Source: an uncultured Lachnospiraceae bacterium (lineage in GTDB: Bacteria; Bacillota; Clostridia; Lachnospirales; Lachnospiraceae). Taken from it: a DNA stretch of 64,000 nt. The notes below the pieces were generated by a model. The model saw only the letters and a program-made list of their open reading frames with translations. It ran no database searches and was not told the origin of the DNA. The stretch spans positions 62,001 through 126,000 of the forward strand of contig CAJTTZ010000011.1 of the NCBI GenBank assembly GCA_910579505.1, read 5' to 3'. Shown here in pieces: positions 15,517 through 24,797 of this stretch (positions are counted from its first letter, which is position 1; every line of letters begins with the position of its first letter). Made by a program: the position numbers and the translations under genes.

Positions 15517-16479
15517 ATGATGAAGAAGATTATTATTGATACAGATCCGGGTATTGATGACGCGATAGCGATTCTGTTAGCTTTGGCAGCCGGAGAGGAA
15601 ATAGAAGTGCAGGCGCTTACAACCGTCAATGGGAATGTGGACATTGACAAGGTAACGCAGAACGCATGCAGGATACTGGAGGTGGCAGGAAGAATGGACA
15701 TCCCGGTATACAAAGGAAATGAGAAGCCGCTGGAGCGTCCAAGGGATCATTGTGAGGAGTTTCATGGAGATGACGGTCTGGGGAATCTTGGCATGAAAGA
15801 ATCGTCCAAACAGATCGAGGAGGAACACGCGGTAGATTTCCTGATCCGCAGGGCAAGGGAGGAGAAGGGGGAGCTGATTGTCGTTCCCATCGGACCCTTG
15901 ACCAATATCGCGCAGGCGGTGCGCCGGGACCCTGAATTTGTGCACAATGTCCGGGAACTTGTAATCATGGGCGGCGCGGAGCACGGAGGAAATATGTCGC
16001 CGCATGCGGAATTTAATTTCTGGACAGACCCGGAGGCGGCGAAGCTTGTTTTTGGGGCGGGCTTTCAGAAGGTGACAATGATCGGGCTGGATGCCACATC
16101 CTATGTCTTTTTAAGCCCTACGCTGCGGGAACTTCTGTATCTGATTAATACGCCGGTCTCCCGTTTCATCCACAAGATGACGCGCGTTTATGCGGACGGG
16201 CACTGGGAGGTCGAAAAGAAGCTCGGGTGCGAGCTGTGCGATGTACTGACGATTGCCTATCTGCTCGACGAGTCCGTGGTGGAGACGGTGGACGCGTTCG
16301 TTGACGTGGAGACGAGCGGACTCTGCGATGGTGCCTCCGTGGTATACCGTACCTTTTATTACCCGGATAAAAAGAAGAATTGCAGTGTGGCGGTGAAAGC
16401 GGATACGAAGAAATTTTTTGAGATATTCTTCCGCTATCTGTTCCCGGAGTATCTGGAGGCTGCATGCAGGGAACTGTGA
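15517..16479 (+). CDS. Inosine-uridine-type nucleoside N-ribohydrolase
   Basis: Cleaves ribonucleosides to free base and ribose. 320 residues with the signature DTDPGIDDAIAILLAL near the N-terminus (Ca2+-binding Asp cluster), VPIGPLTNIA, VIMGG, and NFWTDPEAAKLVF, all typical of the IunH family; the second half carries LCDVLTIAYLL, where the conserved His of some family members is Cys-Asp. Two adjacent ATG codons (15517, 15520) are possible starts behind GAAAGGGGTGG. Substrate specificity (purine, pyrimidine or both) cannot be read from sequence. Confidence 0.88.
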   Translation: MMKKIIIDTDPGIDDAIAILLALAAGEEIEVQALTTVNGNVDIDKVTQNACRILEVAGRMDIPVYKGNEKPLERPRDHCEEFHGDDGLGNLGMKESSKQIEEEHAVDFLIRRAREEKGELIVVPIGPLTNIAQAVRRDPEFVHNVRELVIMGGAEHGGNMSPHAEFNFWTDPEAAKLVFGAGFQKVTMIGLDATSYVFLSPTLRELLYLINTPVSRFIHKMTRVYADGHWEVEKKLGCELCDVLTIAYLLDESVVETVDAFVDVETSGLCDGASVVYRTFYYPDKKKNCSVAVKADTKKFFEIFFRYLFPEYLEAACREL

Positions 16480-16549
16480 CGTGAAAAAATACGGATAGAA
16501 CCATTGTATATCAAAAGAATCCTATGACGAATAGAAAGGGAGAAAAACA

Positions 16550-17173
16550 ATGACAGAGAAAAAAGGTATCAAAGCTGATTTTAATTTAATAACTATATTA
16601 ATTATTCCCATTGCGATTGCCGTGAATTTCATATGCGGAAATCTGGTGTTAACGCTGAAACTGCCGCTTTATCTGGACAGTATCGGGACGTTTCTGGTAG
16701 CTATCCTGGCAGGACCGTGGGTAGGAGCGCTGACCGGGCTGCTGAGCATTGCCATTAATTCCATTGCGGATCCGTCGCTTCTTCCGTTCTCACTGATTGC
16801 AGGCGTGCTTGGCGCAGTGACCGGAGCATTTGCGCGCAAGGGGATGTTTACAAAATTCTGGAAATTTATCGTTTCCGCGATTGCGGCTTCGGTTGTAGCG
16901 GTCATCATGAGTGTCATTGTAAGCTATGTATTTTTTGGCGGATTTGACACGAGTGGAAACTCAATCCTGATAGCGGGCATGATTTCTGCAGGGATGCCCT
17001 TCTGGCCGGCGCAGGTGATCGGTAACTTTATTTCGGAGGTGCCTGACAAATTCCTTTCCCTGCTCGTTCCTTACCTGGTTATCAGGGGAATGTCCGACCG
17101 CTATCTGTACAAGTTTTCTAATGGGCATGTATTTATCGACGCGAGAAAGGCGGAGAAAAAAGAAGAAAAATAG
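16550..17173 (+). CDS. ECF transporter substrate-binding S component
   Basis: 207 residues with about six membrane helices, short loops, and an N-terminal Lys-rich leader. PLYLDSIGTFLVAILAGPWVGALTGLLS resembles S components of energy-coupling factor importers (small membrane proteins that bind vitamin-like substrates and dock on EcfT). Its place between a nucleoside hydrolase and a complete EcfT/EcfA/EcfA' set suggests a nucleoside or ribose-containing substrate; this is inference from context. A Lys/Glu-rich tail ends the protein. Confidence 0.8.
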   Translation: MTEKKGIKADFNLITILIIPIAIAVNFICGNLVLTLKLPLYLDSIGTFLVAILAGPWVGALTGLLSIAINSIADPSLLPFSLIAGVLGAVTGAFARKGMFTKFWKFIVSAIAASVVAVIMSVIVSYVFFGGFDTSGNSILIAGMISAGMPFWPAQVIGNFISEVPDKFLSLLVPYLVIRGMSDRYLYKFSNGHVFIDARKAEKKEEK

Positions 17174-17209
17174 ACCATACAATTATAGAAGAGATAAAGA
17201 GGGAAAAAT

Positions 17210-17971
17210 ATGGAAAATAAACGAAAGGGCATTAAGACATGGAATCCGCTGACGGCGCTGTATCTTATAATCGTTCTGGCTGTCGTCTCGATCCTGTTTG
17301 ACTATCGGGTAACGCTGGCCACAGTGGTTTTGATGATCGTGCTGGCAGCGGTATCGGGGGAGGGAGCGTCATTTACAAAGCTGTGGCTGAAATCGCTTGT
17401 GCTCGTGTGCGTGATCTGCTTTGTTCTGCAGTCCCTGTTCATTCCGGGGGAAGATGTGCTCTGGAGTCTCTGGATCTTCGCTGTCAAACGGGAAGGCGTG
17501 CAGAAAGCGGTTGTGTTATGCTCGCGCATTCTGGGCGTCGGTTCGGCAATCCTGCTAGGCGGAAAGCTGATTGACATGAAACAGCTGACGGCCGTGCTGG
17601 AGGAGAGGGGGATGTCGCCGGCGGCGACGTATGTCCTGCTTTCCACCGCTAATATTATCCCGCAGATGTCCAAGAAGATGAACGCGATTCTCGACGCGCA
17701 GCGCTCCAGGGGAATCGAGACGGACAGCAGCCTGTTAGTCAGGGCGAAAGCATTCTTCCCATCGGTAGGACCTCTTTTGCTCAATGCGCTTGTGAGCGCG
17801 GAGGAGCGTGCCATTACGTTGGAGGCGAGGGCTTTTTCCGCGCCGTGCAAAAAGACAAAGTTAAGGGAGATAGCGGATACGTCGAAGGACAAGACACTCC
17901 GCGTAGTGTTGATCGGTGTACTTATTCTGGCGATTGGAGGTAGGATTGTTTTATGGAGAGTATTAAAATAA
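17210..17971 (+). CDS. ecfT: ECF transporter transmembrane protein EcfT
   Basis: 253 residues, with four to five hydrophobic segments and a cytoplasmic region containing the two coupling motifs AQRSRGIE and EERAITLEAR, variants of the Ala-Arg-Gly motifs that contact the ATPases. It links the S component to the two ATPases encoded next. The 3' end overlaps the next gene by 19 bases, evidence of a tightly coupled dedicated module (group I ECF). Confidence 0.87.
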   Translation: MENKRKGIKTWNPLTALYLIIVLAVVSILFDYRVTLATVVLMIVLAAVSGEGASFTKLWLKSLVLVCVICFVLQSLFIPGEDVLWSLWIFAVKREGVQKAVVLCSRILGVGSAILLGGKLIDMKQLTAVLEERGMSPAATYVLLSTANIIPQMSKKMNAILDAQRSRGIETDSSLLVRAKAFFPSVGPLLLNALVSAEERAITLEARAFSAPCKKTKLREIADTSKDKTLRVVLIGVLILAIGGRIVLWRVLK

Positions 17972-18810
17972 CAGATTTAACGTACCGATACCCAACTGCC
18001 GAAGAGGATGTCCTGCGGCATGTGTCCCTGTCGGTGGAGAAAGGGCAGCTTTGTGCAATTGTGGGAGCGAACGGAAGCGGGAAGACGACATTGTGTAACG
18101 CAATCCGCGGATTTGTACCCAAATTTTATAAGGGAGAGATAAGCGGCGAGGTTCTTGTCAACGGGAAGGACGTGCAGAGAGAAGAGATTGGCGTCACGGC
18201 GCTGGAAGTGGGATTTGTGTTCCAGAATCCGTTTACACAGATCAGCGGGATCACGGATACCGTGTATGAGGAATTGGCTTACGGGTTGGAGAATATGGGG
18301 GTAGAGCCTGCGGAAATTGAACGGCGTGTGGAAGAGATCATGAAACTGACGAAGATCGAGGCCTTCCGGGACCGGGATCCGTATCAGCTCTCCGGCGGAC
18401 AACAGCAGCGGGTGGCGCTGGCGGCGGTTCTTGTCATGAACCAGGACGTATTTGTCATCGACGAACCTACTTCCCAGCTGGATCCGCAGAGCACGGATGA
18501 CGTTTTTGAAATCATCCAGCTTATGAAGGACATGGGAAAAACCATTGTCCTTGTGGAACATAAGATGGAACAGATCGCGGAATATGCGGATAAGGTAGTC
18601 GTTATGGACCGGGGAGAGATCGTGATGGAGGGCACGCCCGAGAAGGTGTTCTCTGACCCGCGCTGCGAGGAGCATCACATCAGGCTGCCACAGTGTACGG
18701 GAATTGCTTTGGAACTGAGAAAAGAGGGAATCGGGTTTGCGAATCTTCCTGTCACAGTTACAGGGACCGTGGATGCAATTCGAATGATAACAGGCTCAGG
18801 AAAAACCTGA
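17953..18810 (+). CDS. ecfA1: ECF transporter ATPase (EcfA, first)
   Basis: 285-residue ABC ATPase. Walker A GANGSGKTT (38-46), Q-loop FQNPFTQ, signature LSGGQQQR, Walker B VFVIDEPTSQLDP and H-loop VLVEH are all intact, so it should hydrolyse ATP. It overlaps ecfT by 19 bases. The C-terminal ~50 residues are Thr/Gly-rich beyond the ATPase core. It pairs with the second ATPase at 18834. Confidence 0.9.
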   Translation: MESIKITDLTYRYPTAEEDVLRHVSLSVEKGQLCAIVGANGSGKTTLCNAIRGFVPKFYKGEISGEVLVNGKDVQREEIGVTALEVGFVFQNPFTQISGITDTVYEELAYGLENMGVEPAEIERRVEEIMKLTKIEAFRDRDPYQLSGGQQQRVALAAVLVMNQDVFVIDEPTSQLDPQSTDDVFEIIQLMKDMGKTIVLVEHKMEQIAEYADKVVVMDRGEIVMEGTPEKVFSDPRCEEHHIRLPQCTGIALELRKEGIGFANLPVTVTGTVDAIRMITGSGKT

Positions 18811-18833
18811 CAACAGAGGAAAGGGTGAAGACA

Positions 18834-19643
18834 ATGGCATTGGTTGAAGTAAAAAATATTTCTTTCTCCTATCCGAACGGCTATCAGGCGGTGGATGATG
18901 TGAGTTTTACGATTGAGGCGGGCGAGAATATTGCGATTGTAGGACAGAACGGGGCGGGAAAGACGACGACCGTGAAGATGTTAAACGGTCTGACAAAGCC
19001 CAGCGCCGGCGACGTACTCATAAACGGGGAGTCTACGAAAAATTACACGACCGCGCAGATGGCCCGCAAAGTGGGATATGTATTTCAGAACCCGGATGAC
19101 CAGATTTTTAATGCGACGGTGTACAGGGAGATCGAATATGGTCTGAAAAAGATGAAGATCGACATGGAGGAGTGCGAGAGGAGAATTAAGGACGCGGCAG
19201 AGCTGACCGGGATGACGAAGCATCTTGAGACAAATCCCTATGATCTTCCGCTGTCCATGCGTAAGTTTGTGACGATAGCCTCGGTTATTGCAAGCAACTG
19301 CGACGTGATGATTTTTGACGAGCCGACGGCAGGACAGGATCTTGACGGTTTGAGGATTTTGTCGGACCTGAACAGGACCTTGACGAAACGCGGCAAGGCG
19401 ATTGTGACGATCACCCATGATATGGAGTTTGTGGCCGATAATTATGACCGTGTGATCGTGATGTGCCAGAAAAAAATCATCGCGGACGGCAGAACGAAAG
19501 ACGTCTTTTTCCAAAAGGAAATCATGGAAAAAGCGATGTTGAAGCAGCCCGCGCTCGTGAGAATCGCCACGGAGATCGGTATGCGGGAAAATACGCTGGA
19601 TGTGAAGAAAGTGGCGGCATTTATCAGGCAAAATGCAATGTAA
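18834..19643 (+). CDS. ecfA2: ECF transporter ATPase (EcfA', second)
   Basis: 269 residues. Walker A GQNGAGKTTT, Q-loop FQNPDDQIFN, Walker B VMIFDEPTAGQDLDG and H-loop ITHD are intact, but the signature motif reads LPLSMRKFV where CbiO-type partners have LS(G/L)G(Q/E)(K/R)xRV. One of the two composite ATP sites may therefore be weak, as in asymmetric ABC dimers. ATG at 18834 has AAAGGGTGAAG upstream; an earlier ATG at 18693 overlaps the previous gene and is rejected. Last gene of the operon. Confidence 0.88.
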   Translation: MALVEVKNISFSYPNGYQAVDDVSFTIEAGENIAIVGQNGAGKTTTVKMLNGLTKPSAGDVLINGESTKNYTTAQMARKVGYVFQNPDDQIFNATVYREIEYGLKKMKIDMEECERRIKDAAELTGMTKHLETNPYDLPLSMRKFVTIASVIASNCDVMIFDEPTAGQDLDGLRILSDLNRTLTKRGKAIVTITHDMEFVADNYDRVIVMCQKKIIADGRTKDVFFQKEIMEKAMLKQPALVRIATEIGMRENTLDVKKVAAFIRQNAM

Positions 19644-19718
19644 AAGCCGCGGCCTGAGCCCGGCTGCGTGAGCGCCTGAAAGAAAAAGAACGGGCAGGGC
19701 TTCTTAGAGGAAAAAGAA

Positions 19719-19769
19719 AAAGTCAGCAGGTGTTTATGGTATTGCGATAAATATCTGCTGGCTTTGTCT
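19719..19769 (+). terminator. Terminator of the nucleoside operon
   Basis: AAAGTCAGCAG (from 19719) pairs with CTGCTGGCTTT (ending about 19765) with inner TTTAT/ATAAA pairing. The tail GTCTG is weakly T-rich. The rest of 19644-19919 shows nothing coding. Confidence 0.6.
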
Positions 19770-19919
19770 GTGTGCGGACGGTGGGTGAAATGCCGGGCCG
19801 TCAGGGCGGATGGGCCGGCGAATTTGTCTACATTGCATATTGAAAAATCCGCGCGGTAACTATATGATGGTAGGCAGACGGCTTTACATTTTTATCGGTA
19901 TTGAAAGAAGGAGAGCGGA

Positions 19920-21311
19920 ATGGAACAGACGAAAGAGAATAAAATGGGCATTATGCCCGTAAACAAACTGCTGATCACCATGTCCCTGCCGATGATGATA
20001 TCCATGCTCGTACAGGCGCTTTACAATGTGGTGGACTCCATCTTTGTCTCACGCATCAATGAGAACGCACTGACAGCAGTGTCACTTGCATTTCCGATCC
20101 AGACGCTGATGATCGCGGTGGCGGGCGGCACCTGTGTCGGCATCAACGCGGTGCTCTCGAAGGCGCTGGGGGAGAAAGACCAGGAGCGTGCGGACAACAC
20201 GGCGGTCAGCGGCATTGTGCTGATGGCGTTCAGCTATATACTTTTTTTGCTGATCGGTTTATTTGTAACCCGCGCATTCTATTTGAGCCAGACGGACGAC
20301 GTGCAGATTGTAGAGTTTGGCGTACAGTATCTGAGCATTGTGTGCTGCTGTTCTTTCGGCCTTTTCGCGCAGTTTGTGTTCGAACGGCTTCTGCAGTCCA
20401 CCGGCAGAACTTTCTATATTATGATTACGCAGGGAACAGGTGCGGTTATCAATATCATACTTGACCCGATCTTTATTTTTGGACTCTTCGGGATGCCCAA
20501 AATGGGCGTTGCGGGCGCGGCGGTGGCAACGGTGATGGGGCAGACCATTGCGGGCACGATAGCGCTTATCGTAAATTTTAAGAAGAATGAGGACATTCAT
20601 ATTCGTTTTAAGGGGCTGCGCATGGAGAGAGAGGTTGTCGGGCAGATTTATAAAATCGGCGTGCCCTCTATGATTATGCAGGCAATCGGCTCCGTGATGA
20701 CATACGGCATGAACCTGATTCTGATTTCCTTTACCCCGACGGCGACGGCGGTGTTTGGCGTCTACTTTAAGCTGCAGAGCTTTATCTTTATGCCGGTGTT
20801 CGGCTTAAACAACGGTCTGGTGCCGATTCTTGCGTACAACTACGGTGCGGGCAGGAGAGACCGTTTTATTCAGGCGATGAAGTGCGCCATTTTGTATGCG
20901 GCGTGCATCATGGCGGTGGGTGTGGTGGTTTTCCAGACCATACCGGCGGTTTTGCTGGGCTTTTTTGAGGCGTCGGATGAGATGCTGCGGATCGGCGTGC
21001 CGGCGCTGCGCATTATCTGCATCAGCTTTCTGCCTGCGGCCTTCGGTATTGTCTGCGGTACGGCTTTCCAGGCGCTTGGCAATGCGGTTTACAGTATGCT
21101 TGTCTCCATAGCCAGACAGCTTGTGGTGCTTCTTCCTGCCGCTTTTCTGTTGTCCCTGTCGGGAGAGGTGACGTATGTGTGGTGGGCGTTTCCGATTGCC
21201 GAAGTGATGTCTTTGACGATGACGGTGGTCTTCCTGGTCAAAATAAACAGAAAGGTGATCCGGCACATCGGGGAGCAGACGGCAGATGAGGCTGTGTCCC
21301 CGGCAGGATGA
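19920..21311 (+). CDS. MATE family efflux transporter
   Basis: 463 residues with about 12 membrane helices arranged as two six-helix halves: MPVNKLLITMSLPMMISMLVQALYN-type entry, and repeated GAVINIILDPIFIFGLFGMPKMGVAGAAVATV. It exports cationic drugs or metabolites in exchange for Na+ or H+. ATG at 19920 has GAAGGAGAG upstream. A second MATE gene at 23186 is a paralog of the same length. No regulator lies beside it. Confidence 0.88.
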   Translation: MEQTKENKMGIMPVNKLLITMSLPMMISMLVQALYNVVDSIFVSRINENALTAVSLAFPIQTLMIAVAGGTCVGINAVLSKALGEKDQERADNTAVSGIVLMAFSYILFLLIGLFVTRAFYLSQTDDVQIVEFGVQYLSIVCCCSFGLFAQFVFERLLQSTGRTFYIMITQGTGAVINIILDPIFIFGLFGMPKMGVAGAAVATVMGQTIAGTIALIVNFKKNEDIHIRFKGLRMEREVVGQIYKIGVPSMIMQAIGSVMTYGMNLILISFTPTATAVFGVYFKLQSFIFMPVFGLNNGLVPILAYNYGAGRRDRFIQAMKCAILYAACIMAVGVVVFQTIPAVLLGFFEASDEMLRIGVPALRIICISFLPAAFGIVCGTAFQALGNAVYSMLVSIARQLVVLLPAAFLLSLSGEVTYVWWAFPIAEVMSLTMTVVFLVKINRKVIRHIGEQTADEAVSPAG

Positions 21312-21322
21312 CAACAGGATCG

Positions 21323-21351
21323 TTGACAGCGCGCAGGGAAAATGATATGAT
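21323..21351 (+). promoter_or_regulatory. Promoter of tRNA-Leu
   Basis: TTGACA at 21323-21328, 17-base spacer, TATGAT at 21346-21351; tRNA-Leu starts 57 bases further on. Confidence 0.8.
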
Positions 21352-21372
21352 ACATGGGCAGGCGGGGTGGAA

Positions 21373-21388
21373 GTGACATATATGTCAC
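21373..21388. promoter_or_regulatory. Perfect palindrome GTGACATATATGTCAC
   Basis: A 16-base perfect palindrome between the tRNA-Leu promoter and the tRNA, in the transcribed leader. It fits the recurring pattern TGACA-N4-TGTCA found elsewhere in the window. It could be a protein-binding dyad or an RNA hairpin. Confidence 0.5.
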
Positions 21389-21408
21389 AAAACGCCGCGT
21401 CCTGACAG

Positions 21409-21473
<65 letters not shown>

Positions 21474-21488
<15 letters not shown>

Positions 21489-21548
21489 GTAAATTAAGAG
21501 AATGCGTGAAAGCAGGACTTGAACCGGAGCAATGTCCTGTTATCCGCA
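21474..21548 (+). repeat. Duplicated tRNA-Leu 3' end with inverted T-arm
   Basis: The last 15 bases of the tRNA (21474-21488, GTCCTGTTATCCGCA) are repeated at 21534-21548. Immediately before the copy lies an inverted T-arm (CAGGACTTGAACC, 21513-21525) and GGAGCAAT (21526-21533). GCAGGAC pairs with GTCCTGT to make a hairpin with a 15-base loop. The layout is the same as after tRNA-Lys at 12264-12323. Confidence 0.85.
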
Positions 21549-21634
21549 TAAACAGGGGCTTCCTGGACATTTATGGTGTCTTGGGAGCCCTCTTTTCACG
21601 CATAACAGAGCCAGGAAAGATGCACGCCGGCGGT

Positions 21635-23026
21635 TCAGAATCCTTTTTCCTTCAAATCCGCGACAAGGTTTACATAAAACTCCCGCACGTCAAAACCGGG
21701 AATATTCTCCCTGTTTAAATCTATGGTATCCCCATGGGAAATTCCGCGCCCTTCCTCGGTGCTAAGCAGTGTAAAATGTTCCCCGAAAGGAGCGCTTTCC
21801 ACAGACACAAGGCCGTCGTTTGCGCCATCGAAGTGTCTGACTAACGGATACGCCATATTTAAGGGAAATCTGCCGCTGGAGGCACAGTTCATGCGGCTGC
21901 CCACGCTCTGGTAAAAGACGTCGGGGTGGTTGGGCAGTTCTTCGTTTATGCGCTCGCAGGAAGATGCCGTCAAATCCTGTACGGCGGCTAAAAAGTCGGG
22001 ATTGTGGTCGCCGCATTTTTTCAGGGCGGCGTTGTATTTTCGCGCCACGCCCTTCTGTATCCTTACAGGTATCTTATTAAGAAGATAGTCCGCAAAAATG
22101 CAGCCTCTGTGAGGTGTGCTGACGGTAGTGAGGGAAGCGACGCAGGATGCGGCGCCACAGGCGCTTATGGCGAACCGGCTGTCCAGCCCGCCTTTGGAGT
22201 GGGCGATAATATTTACCTTTTCGCAGCCGGTCTGCTGCACAATGTCGCTTATGCGCTGCGCCAGTTCCCGTCCGCAGTCGGCCACGGAGGCGGCGGACTG
22301 CTGGCTGCCGTAGTAGATCGTCGCGCCGTTTTGTTTCAGTGCGAAGGGAATCCTGCCCCAATAGTTAAAGAAGCGGAAATCCCGGAAAAATACGCCGTGC
22401 ACAAGCAGGAGCGGGTATTTTGTCTCGCAGAGACGGCTTTCGGCGCGAACCTGGTCCAGAAGATATTTTTCCTTTTCAAACGCCGCTTCATTTGATGTGA
22501 TGGCGATGATCCGGCACAGCGCCCAGATGTGGACGAAGGGAATAAAGCCGCAGGCAATGCCGATAATACGCCATTTGATGCCGAGCTGGACAGAAGTCAT
22601 GTAAACGCGGATGATGCCGTTCCAGAAAAGAACGGTTTCCATCAGCACAAGAAGAAGCAGACTGATCACTCTGCCAATGCCATAACCGAATCCGGCGTGG
22701 CCAGGCCGCATGATGAGCGAATACAGGATAATGAACAGTGACTCGGCTATGACTGTGGAGAGAAATATCTCTAACAACGCAGCGCCGTCCTCCAGTATTT
22801 GGTTCCGGCTTCCAAAAGTTTTGCCAAAGGTCAGCCGGGGGCATATATTGATGAAGAGAAAAAGCAAAAAGCCGATGAAGCAGGCTGAAAGGACGACATA
22901 AAGGCGTGTTGGCGTAAAAAAGGCGTTTTTTATGCCGCCGTCGGTCATGTGGGGTAGCAGTATATAGAGGGCGCTCATTTCCGCAAATAGCAACAGCGCC
23001 GATATGATTTTTCCTATGTTCTTCAT
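21635..23026 (-). CDS. Membrane-anchored alpha/beta hydrolase (lipase-like)
   Basis: 463 residues. The first ~175 residues hold four hydrophobic membrane segments; the rest is an alpha/beta hydrolase. Visible catalytic features: the oxyanion strand LLLVHGVFF, nucleophile elbow NIIAHSKGGLDSR (Ser about 277), GANDGLVS with the acid and GISHGDTIDL with the His. This resembles triacylglycerol lipase-like enzymes (LipA/EstA group). The catalytic domain follows the last helix, and the side of the membrane it faces is not certain. ATG at 23026 is chosen because GGGAGAA lies seven bases upstream. It stands alone between tRNA-Leu and a MATE gene. Confidence 0.82.
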   Translation of the reverse strand: MKNIGKIISALLLFAEMSALYILLPHMTDGGIKNAFFTPTRLYVVLSACFIGFLLFLFINICPRLTFGKTFGSRNQILEDGAALLEIFLSTVIAESLFIILYSLIMRPGHAGFGYGIGRVISLLLLVLMETVLFWNGIIRVYMTSVQLGIKWRIIGIACGFIPFVHIWALCRIIAITSNEAAFEKEKYLLDQVRAESRLCETKYPLLLVHGVFFRDFRFFNYWGRIPFALKQNGATIYYGSQQSAASVADCGRELAQRISDIVQQTGCEKVNIIAHSKGGLDSRFAISACGAASCVASLTTVSTPHRGCIFADYLLNKIPVRIQKGVARKYNAALKKCGDHNPDFLAAVQDLTASSCERINEELPNHPDVFYQSVGSRMNCASSGRFPLNMAYPLVRHFDGANDGLVSVESAPFGEHFTLLSTEEGRGISHGDTIDLNRENIPGFDVREFYVNLVADLKEKGF

Positions 23027-23185
23027 GTGTTCTCCCATCCATAAATCCGGGTGCCGCAAACGGCTGTTTTATATCGGTCTTTTTTATGGTAACATATTGC
23101 GGGCAAAATGGAAATACAGTTGCTTTTTCCTGTTTATGCGAGTAAGATGACTAAAGAGTGAAAAAAGAAAAAAGGAATGTTTCAT

Positions 23186-24568
23186 ATGGGCGCGGCAAAA
23201 GAAATGACCCGCGAGGAGCGGATGGCGACGGAGTCTATCGGAAAACTGATGGCGAGTATGACGCTGCCATCCATCCTTGCGCAGATCATCAATATTTTAT
23301 ACAGCATTATAGACAGAATCTATATCGGGCATATGGAGGGCGTGGGAGCGAATGCCCTGACCGGTGTGGGAGTTACTTTCTGTATCACGGTATTTATCTC
23401 CGCCTTTTCAGGGTTTATCAACAGCGGGGCGGCTCCCCTCGCGGCGATCTGGCTCGGCAAGCAGGACAGGGACCATGCGGAAAAAATTCTGGGAAACAGT
23501 GTCAGCTTCCTTGTGATATGCACGGTGGCCCTGATGGTGGTTTTCTATGCGTTCCAGAGGCCTCTGCTCTATCAGTTTGGCGCAAGCGACGCCACCATAG
23601 ACTATGCGGTGGACTATTTGACGATCTATCTGGTGGGAACTTTGTTTGTGGAGCTTGCGCTTGGGCTAAATGCCTTTATTATCTGTCAGAGCAGACCGGG
23701 CACGGCGATGCTTTCGGTGCTGATCGGTGCGGTGGCGAATATCATTCTGGATCCCATTTTTATTTTCGGTCTGGGCATGGGCGTAAAGGGTGCGGCGGTG
23801 GCGACGGTCATTTCGCAGGCGCTCAGCGCGGCGTGGGTCACGGGCTTTTTACTCAGTGAGAAATCTTCCCTGAAAATAAGGAAAAAGTTTCTCAAACTTG
23901 AGTGGGGCATACTGGTCAGCATTTTTTCCCTGGGGATATCGCCCTTTATCATGCGTGCCACGGAGAGCTTTATCAGTATCGTGTTAAACCACGGGCTGCA
24001 GACGTACGGCGGGGATCTCCATGTGGGCGCGCTGACCATTATGCAGAGTGTGATGCAGCTTTTTTCCGCGCCCATCGGCGGTTTTACGCAGGGCATGACG
24101 CCCATTGTCAGCTACAATTACGGCGCGGGGAATTTTGACAGGGTGAAACAGCTTTACCGCTGGATGATCGGTCTGTGCTTCGGCTTTATGCTCGTCTCCA
24201 CAGCGACAACCATGCTGTTTCCCGAATTTTACGCCGGATTTTTCACCAACGAGACGGCGCTAGTGGAGCTCGTCGGCAAGGTGATGCCTGTCTTTATGGC
24301 GGGAATGCTCGTGTTCGGTCTGCAGAACGGGATTCAGCCGACATTTCTTGCGCTCGGGCAGGCGAAAGTGTCTCTTTTTATTGCCGTGCTGCGCAAAATT
24401 ATATTGTTGATCCCGTTAGCGATCATTCTGCCGCATTTTTTCGGCGTGATGGGCGTCTATTATGCAGAACCGGTTTCGGATATCATTTCGGCGACGACGG
24501 CGAGCGTACTGTTTCTCATTAATATCAGAAAGATTCTGTCAACGGAAGCGCTGGCTAAGATTCGGTAA
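23186..24568 (+). CDS. MATE family efflux transporter
   Basis: 460 residues, about 12 membrane helices, with MTLPSILAQIINILYSIIDRIYIG at the N-terminus and GAVANIILDPIFIFGLGMGVKGAAVATVISQ in the middle, as in DinF/NorM-like MATE exporters. AAAGGA at about 23171-23176 favours ATG at 23186 rather than the ATG at 23177. It is the second MATE gene in 5 kb; the two are paralogs but diverged enough to have different substrates. It appears to be a single-gene unit ending before the antiporter riboswitch. Confidence 0.88.
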   Translation: MGAAKEMTREERMATESIGKLMASMTLPSILAQIINILYSIIDRIYIGHMEGVGANALTGVGVTFCITVFISAFSGFINSGAAPLAAIWLGKQDRDHAEKILGNSVSFLVICTVALMVVFYAFQRPLLYQFGASDATIDYAVDYLTIYLVGTLFVELALGLNAFIICQSRPGTAMLSVLIGAVANIILDPIFIFGLGMGVKGAAVATVISQALSAAWVTGFLLSEKSSLKIRKKFLKLEWGILVSIFSLGISPFIMRATESFISIVLNHGLQTYGGDLHVGALTIMQSVMQLFSAPIGGFTQGMTPIVSYNYGAGNFDRVKQLYRWMIGLCFGFMLVSTATTMLFPEFYAGFFTNETALVELVGKVMPVFMAGMLVFGLQNGIQPTFLALGQAKVSLFIAVLRKIILLIPLAIILPHFFGVMGVYYAEPVSDIISATTASVLFLINIRKILSTEALAKIR

Positions 24569-24606
24569 AAAATTGTCGCCAAAAGCTGCGACTGTGTATG
24601 GAAGCC

Positions 24607-24636
24607 TTGACAGGCGGGCATACTTTATGTTACATT
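24607..24636 (+). promoter_or_regulatory. Candidate promoter of the riboswitch-antiporter unit
   Basis: TTGACA at 24607-24612 followed after 18 bases by TACATT at 24631-24636, immediately before the predicted riboswitch. Confidence 0.45.
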
Positions 24637-24639
24637 ATC

Positions 24640-24746
24640 TCACAAGTTAAGAGGGAGTAGTTATCCTGTGCAGGCAACATACCCTGACACATGTGTCATG
24701 TTTGCACGCTTTCCGTTTCATGCCGAATAATTGTGAAATGAGAGAA
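24640..24746 (+). promoter_or_regulatory. yybP-ykoY manganese riboswitch
   Basis: Conserved-looking segments are GGGAGTAG (about 24656), GGCAACATACCC, and ATGTTTGCACG after a variable hairpin TGACACATGTGTCA (24685-24698). CTCACAA near the 5' end can pair with TTGTGAAATGAG near the 3' end to close the junction. These match the yybP-ykoY family as I remember it, whose members sense Mn2+ and control cation exporters, including CaCA-type antiporters. A strong terminator follows, and the controlled gene starts at 24826. Confidence 0.75.
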
Positions 24747-24747
24747 A

Positions 24748-24797
24748 GAACGAGACTTTTAGCATTTATAATGTTGAAAGCCTCGTTTTCTTATTTT
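24748..24797 (+). terminator. Expression-platform terminator of the riboswitch
   Basis: AACGAGACTTT (24749-24759) pairs with AAAGCCTCGTT (24777-24787), followed by TTCTTATTTT. Placed between riboswitch and gene, it is likely the Mn2+-controlled off state: metal binding would prevent it forming. Confidence 0.75.

Noticed and set aside
23158..23859. Alternative frame at the start of the second MATE gene
   Set aside because: It is rich in Gly/Arg/Cys without structure and lies over a well-supported membrane protein.
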